64,000 nt of DNA from Thamnidium elegans (Eukaryota; Mucoromycota; Mucoromycetes; Mucorales; Mucoraceae): assembly GCA_025201345.1 (NCBI GenBank), contig JAIXMG010000034.1, forward strand, positions 124,001-188,000, given 5' to 3'. A program made the translations under genes and the position numbers. Shown here one piece after another: positions 59,432 to 64,000 of the stretch; positions within the stretch are counted from its first letter, which is position 1; each line of letters opens with the position of its first letter. The notes under the pieces are model-generated. The model did not search any database and was not told the DNA's origin. It saw only the letters and a program-made list of their open reading frames with translations.

Positions 59432-61095
59432 TCATGAACTAGGATTTGTTTGTCTTAGTAAATCTCTTTCTTCTTCAGCGATATCATCCGCCTCAGCTTC
59501 CATAATAGTTTCATAGCCGTCTCTTCTACGTTTATATCTCTTAAAAACAAAGAAACCCGAAAGTACCAAAAAACTGAAACAAGCGATCCATAACAAACTA
59601 ATGATCAATACTGACCAAAACCATGGTAACCCAAATACTCCTCGTTCAACAGGGAAAAGTACTGAGTCAATCTCAATGACACCACCTGTCCTATCACCTG
59701 TACTCACTCTACCAATGTCCAAAACACGAGCATGTTCATGATAAGGTTCACCTTTGACACGAATCATAATATTGCCATGTCCTACTTGACGTACGATAAT
59801 CTTATCTTGCTGTAACATGGTGCCAAACTCTTCTTCATTAAAAAGTGGATTTAAAAACCAACGTCTCTTTCCACTTGATTTAGGTATAATATGTAATTTA
59901 GCAATTTGTTTTAATTTCTCTGTATCATTCCAAAGTGATTCCAAGTCAATATTCTCAAACGCTTTATCGGTTGGAGCCAATATATAACTATCGGTTAAAT
60001 CAATTTCTTCCAAAACACCTGTTCTTTTCAAAATATCTTGCATCAAATTAGCATTAATACCAGATAATAAATTTTGATGTGTAATATTAACGTGGCCTGG
60101 AATTTGTATATGATTTACTTTATGAACAACTCCATTCGATACTAAAATATCTGATTTTTGAATAACGCCATAATCCTCCTTTTCTGTTTGGTCTCCAGCA
60201 CTAATCCAAATCTTACCATCTTGGTTTTTTCCGTTAATAAATAAGGTTTCATCCGTAAGTGTGGTGACTTCAAGACTATCATTTATCAGGTCTTGGTAGT
60301 ACAATAAACTGGTAATTACATGGTAACGTAATACAGTCTGAAGGTCAGATTTTCCTGCAGGACTGACCAGGTATCGACTCACAAGACCAAGATTCTTATA
60401 GGCTTGATTGGTTGGCACAAATAATGTAATCGCTTTACTTTGTTTGATTTCTTTTACAACCCCTGATACATAAAGCGTAGCAATAAAAGTAGATAGTTCT
60501 AAATCAACCACAAGACTCGCAAATATATCGAGGGGAAGATCGACTGGATCTGAAATACGATAAATGACATTACCATTAATAGACACTACATATATATTAG
60601 TAAACAGCCCTTTTATTTATATTATTTACTTACGGTCATTTCCGATCACTTTAGAATGAGAGCCAAATTGAATTGATTTTAATAAATCTTTCAAGTTTTC
60701 ATCTTTACCAACACGTACTACCATCCTTTGTGACTCATTCAAAAGTAAAGAAGAATTATATTCAGATTTGAGTAACGTTCGGTCAACTAAATCAGTAGGT
60801 TTCCATGCCCCTTGAATTAAATGATAACTAAGCCATTGCTTCTTTAAGTTATTTGGAATATCATCTTCATCAATTACTTCATTGGTAGGCGCCAAAATTG
60901 TAACATCGTTACTTTCACTATCTAAAAAGTTGCCTAATCCATACTGATCAATTAACGACACAAATTTAGTCGCGTTTAATCCAAACAGGTATTTTCTGGT
61001 ATCAAATACAAGTGAATCTGCAAATGGTAAATCATCCAGGACATGAATTACGCCTGTAAATTTGTTTTTGTTAAGACTCCTGGTAATAGTTATTT

Positions 61096-61129
<34 letters not shown>

Positions 61130-62082
61130 CCGTTTGCAGCTAAAATATCCTTTTCAATCACTTTTAATCCATTTACTGTAATTTGTCTATGATTCTCTGT
61201 TACTTTCAACTTGACACTCTCACCCGATTCTGAAGTATCTAAAAAAAAAGGGGGGGGGGTGTCAATAAACATTTTATAAAGCTACACTAAAGACATTTTA
61301 CATGATGTTTCACCAATAGCAAGATTATTAAAATAAACAGGTTCTGCAATCACAAGGTATTTGACAATATGCTTTAAATCCTCAAGTCCATACTCTGAAG
61401 TCAAATATTTTTTTTCGATATAATTAAACCGATCCAACAAGTACTTTGCAGAAATAAATGTTGTAAAAGGTCTTTCTGATGATAACAGCTTATCAATGTC
61501 TGTTCTCTTCATTAATTCAAATAGCTTTTCATCAAACGCCTTTACAACACTAGCTACAGAATACATACAAACATGAAAAAACTTGGTTGTATATGTTTAT
61601 ACATAAAACTTACGAAGCATAGCAGGCGGTTCTAAAACGCGATCGATAACATTAATCTTTGTCTTTTGATTAACAAATACATCTTTATGTTTGACCCTAG
61701 CCCCATTAACTCTATAAAAGCTCGAAAACTTTTCTGTAATCTTTATCATTTGTCCTGTGCTATTTGTTCCCAAGAATCCAGGTCTTACAAAACTAGTCTC
61801 CAATATTTGTCCATCTTGTAAATCATCTGTAATGTACAGTTGAGGTAATAAATGGTATAACAAGACATCTTTTGTAATGGCTGGTCCTTGATAACTTTTA
61901 AAAGCAGAATTATCGGGTGCAAAGAATGTACCCGTCTCTAAATTGTTTATCATGGGAATCAACCGTGTGTATTGTAAATGGCTAATAAGTGTAGAGAATT
62001 TAGCATCTTCAGAGAGTACATCGATAATGGTTTTGTAAGCTTGTACTTGTATTAGATAGAATAATATCAATATTAGTTTCAT
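59432..62082 (-). CDS. Type I membrane protein with several FAS1 (fasciclin) domains, Fsc1-like
   Basis: Minus-strand exons 62082-61614, 61553-61302, 61238-61131, 61053-60634 and 60585-59432 give 800 aa. A signal peptide (MKLILILFYLIQVQA) is followed by about five FAS1 repeats. Recurrent blocks are TFFAPDNSAFKSYQG, YHLLPQLYITDD and INVIDRVLEPP in the first, ITLFVPTNQAYKNLG with VSNGVVHKVNHIQIPG and YILAPTDKAFENID with LHIIPKS in later ones. One transmembrane helix (about 736-764) precedes a basic and then acidic cytosolic tail (KRYKRRRDGYETIMEAE). Architecture and size resemble S. pombe Fsc1, a vacuole-membrane FAS1 protein needed for autophagosome-vacuole fusion, and yeast YLR001C. Function by homology is likely but not certain. 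Homopolymers in the third and fourth introns (T and G runs) are long but non-coding. Confidence 0.87.
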
Positions 62083-63480
62083 TTTTGTTTTTTTAAAAAG
62101 AAAAATTAAAGCATAATTTTTTTTAATCTCGTAGGGTTGTTAAGACGGGGTTTCATCCTGGCATCATCGAGCCTTCGTTTGATGCGTATATATGCATTAA
62201 TAAAGGTCTCTATCTCGTATACTATAGTTCAATTATAACTCAATTAATATTTTTCGGTAAAGTAGTTATTTAATAGCATCATGCAGAGGCAAAGGATGTA
62301 CTATCGAAACTTCATTTCTGTGAAAGAAAAAACCAGCTATTGTAACACAGCATATCAGTTCCAGACAAGCTATTTAGACACCCGAAAATACGTAAAAAAG
62401 TTTATGTCTTTTACAGTATGTGTTCGTTCTTGTATAAATAGACTAGAGTATACTCTAATCGATCTATGTATCGGTTCAATGTGCATTTAAATTAATCTCT
62501 CAGTGTACCTACGACAACAGACCATTTCATCTGTCAAATAAGCGTATATTCAATAGAGCTGCTACATACGTTCGATGTATTTTTTAAATCGACAGCCGAC
62601 ATAAGATATATATCTGACAATACTAGAATCACTAGTTTAAAGATAATTAAGGTTTTTTTTTTTTTTTTTTTTTTTGCATCGAAGAGTATCTTTTGAACTA
62701 AGTCATAACTTTTTGAAATATATAAGAAAAAGAAAAAAAGTTATACATGAATATCAATAGTATAAATCAGCAAGTGTCACAAGAGGTAGTTTTGGATCCA
62801 TACTACTGAAATAAATATACGTAAATCCTTTATGTGGTATTTAATTTATAGAATAGGTTAATTGAGTTAATACTAAAATTAAAAACAAAAAAAACAAGAC
62901 CCAAAGAAGCATTGTAATGTCCTTTAAAGGACATCTCCGGCAGATTAAATAAAATGTAGTAATAAATACCTCCGTGAATAATTTTGCTTTAAGACACATA
63001 TACAAAAAATATCTTCTTCTGTCAACTAACTATTATTTATAGTAAAAAAAAAAAAAAAAATTACATAACTGAGCCATAGCCACTATTTTTTTTATATATG
63101 TATGACATATAGATGCCCAATAAAGCAAAAAAGAAATAGTGGCAAAGTTTATTTCTACAATATTATGCATACTTTGCACTTAATTGTTCCAAAAGTTTTG
63201 TATTTATAGTTCTTATCAGTTAAATAGAACAAAGAAAGTCATATAGCACAGCCCATAAATAATATAAAAAAACACAAAAGAGACAAATTGCGTAGTTAGT
63301 AGACAAGCCATTTTTTATGCACAACATAAAGACGTACATTACTTATTAAAATAAAAAAAAACGACCCCCTTCTTGAACCGGTCATCATCCAAAAATAATG
63401 CTAATCAGAAAAGGTATAAATACAAACGTTTTTTTTAAGAATTACAGATATAATTTATCAATTACTTTCTTTCTAAAAAA
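62083..63480. other. Divergent intergenic region of 1.4 kb
   Basis: This is the upstream region of the FAS1 gene and of pyruvate decarboxylase. It holds T and A tracts (about 62654-62675, 63044-63060). The ORF at 62281-62490 has no family features. No gene is seen. Confidence 0.5.
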
Positions 63481-64000
63481 ATGCCTTCTACTTTACTCAA
63501 CTCTGTCTCTATAGGCCAACACATTCTTAACCGTCTCAAAGAGCTTGGTATTGATACTATCTTTGGTGTACCTAGCGACTTTAACATGCCCTTGCTAGAC
63601 ATACTTGAAGATGACGAGTCGTTAACCTGGGGTAACAACGCCAACGAGCTAAATGCTTCGTACGCTGCCGACGGTTACGCTCGAGTCCGTGGAGTTGGCG
63701 CTCTTATAACTGCATTTGGTGTCGGTGAACTCTCAGCAATGAACGGTATTGCTGGTTCCTACGCAGAAAGAATACCTATTATTCATATAGTAGGCACCCC
63801 ACGTACCAGCTACCGTAATACCAACGCCATTATTCATCATACACTTGGAAACGGTGACTATAATGTTTTCTACAAGATGGCTTCCATGATTTCTTGTGCC
63901 TCTACCAATATCACCGTATCGAACGCAGTATCTGAAATTGATCGAGTTATTTCCACTGCCGTTATTAGCAAGCGGCCAGTGTATATCGGTATACCCTGTG
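63481..64000 (+). CDS. Pyruvate decarboxylase (5' part, runs off right edge)
   Basis: This is a thiamine-diphosphate enzyme that turns pyruvate into acetaldehyde in the cytosol for ethanol fermentation. The visible 173 codons have no intron. SIGQHILNRLKELGIDTIFG is the usual start of the family. Glu56 in GNNANELNASYAADGYAR is the conserved glutamate that activates the cofactor. His119-His120 in NAIIHHTLGNGDYNVF is the catalytic His pair that separates pyruvate decarboxylases from related enzymes. The PYR domain is nearly complete at the edge. Codon use shifts towards C-ending codons (AAC, TAC, ACC), as expected for high expression. Confidence 0.95.
   Translation, partial: MPSTLLNSVSIGQHILNRLKELGIDTIFGVPSDFNMPLLDILEDDESLTWGNNANELNASYAADGYARVRGVGALITAFGVGELSAMNGIAGSYAERIPIIHIVGTPRTSYRNTNAIIHHTLGNGDYNVFYKMASMISCASTNITVSNAVSEIDRVISTAVISKRPVYIGIPC

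Noticed and set aside
1..64000. Search by eye for tRNA, rRNA, snRNA and CRISPR arrays
   Set aside because: No B-box-like GGTTCGAATCC with a matching partner, no rRNA core, and no regularly spaced repeats were seen. A covariance-model scan would be decisive.

Overview
The window is nuclear DNA from an early-diverging filamentous fungus, most likely Mucoromycota and probably Mucorales. The evidence is a very AT-rich sequence full of homopolymer runs, short GT-AG introns (mostly 50-75 nt), standard-code fungal proteins (Zn2Cys6 activator, pyruvate decarboxylase, stand-alone eS30), and protein families that I know best from Mucorales. I found no tRNA, rRNA or CRISPR. Exon borders were read by eye from splice sites and frame continuity. 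Family calls come from motif recognition, not from a search.

Layout. 1-1611 holds the 5' part of MRD1 (minus strand). 2350-6680 is a transposon graveyard: a decayed Fanzor/TnpB-like gene, then a decayed KDZ-type transposase, separated by a 155-bp palindromic MITE. A 300-bp foldback lies near 7150-7445. 8336-19025 is ordinary gene space: an EAF-like elongation factor, a ZIP zinc transporter, a DEK_C/SWIB protein, a cyclase-family hydrolase, mitochondrial uL3m and a Zn2Cys6 activator.

19414-27742 is the most unusual region. Five head-to-tail copies of a terminal nucleotidyltransferase (Cid1/TUTase-like) gene all lie on the minus strand. The copy next to MLH1 keeps all three catalytic aspartates. 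Two others have complete reading frames but have lost two or three of them. Two more are broken, and a 0.9-kb inverted-repeat element carrying an OTU-like ORF sits between the broken ones. All five share a C-x4-[C/H] ... H-x-C insertion in the C-terminal lobe.

28291-32335 carries MLH1 and ornithine aminotransferase. 33280-36012 holds MULE-type remnants and another MITE end. 36683-41547 holds a calmodulin-like gene, a 2.4-kb gene-poor stretch, and divergent eS1 and eS30 genes sharing a short promoter region. 43209-52884 holds an F-box/LRR protein, an IQ/coiled-coil protein, a small membrane protein and an FLVCR-like transporter with one problematic splice junction. 53540-53720 is a Tc1/IS630-type relic. 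56349-58208 is a PD-(D/E)XK-like gene with an unclear start. A PH-domain protein, a five-exon FAS1 membrane protein and the 5' end of pyruvate decarboxylase close the window.

The genes do not form a pathway. Recurrent themes are introns at or inside start codons (MRD1, calmodulin-like, eS1, eS30), layered transposon decay, and local duplication with loss of catalysis in the TUTase-like array.
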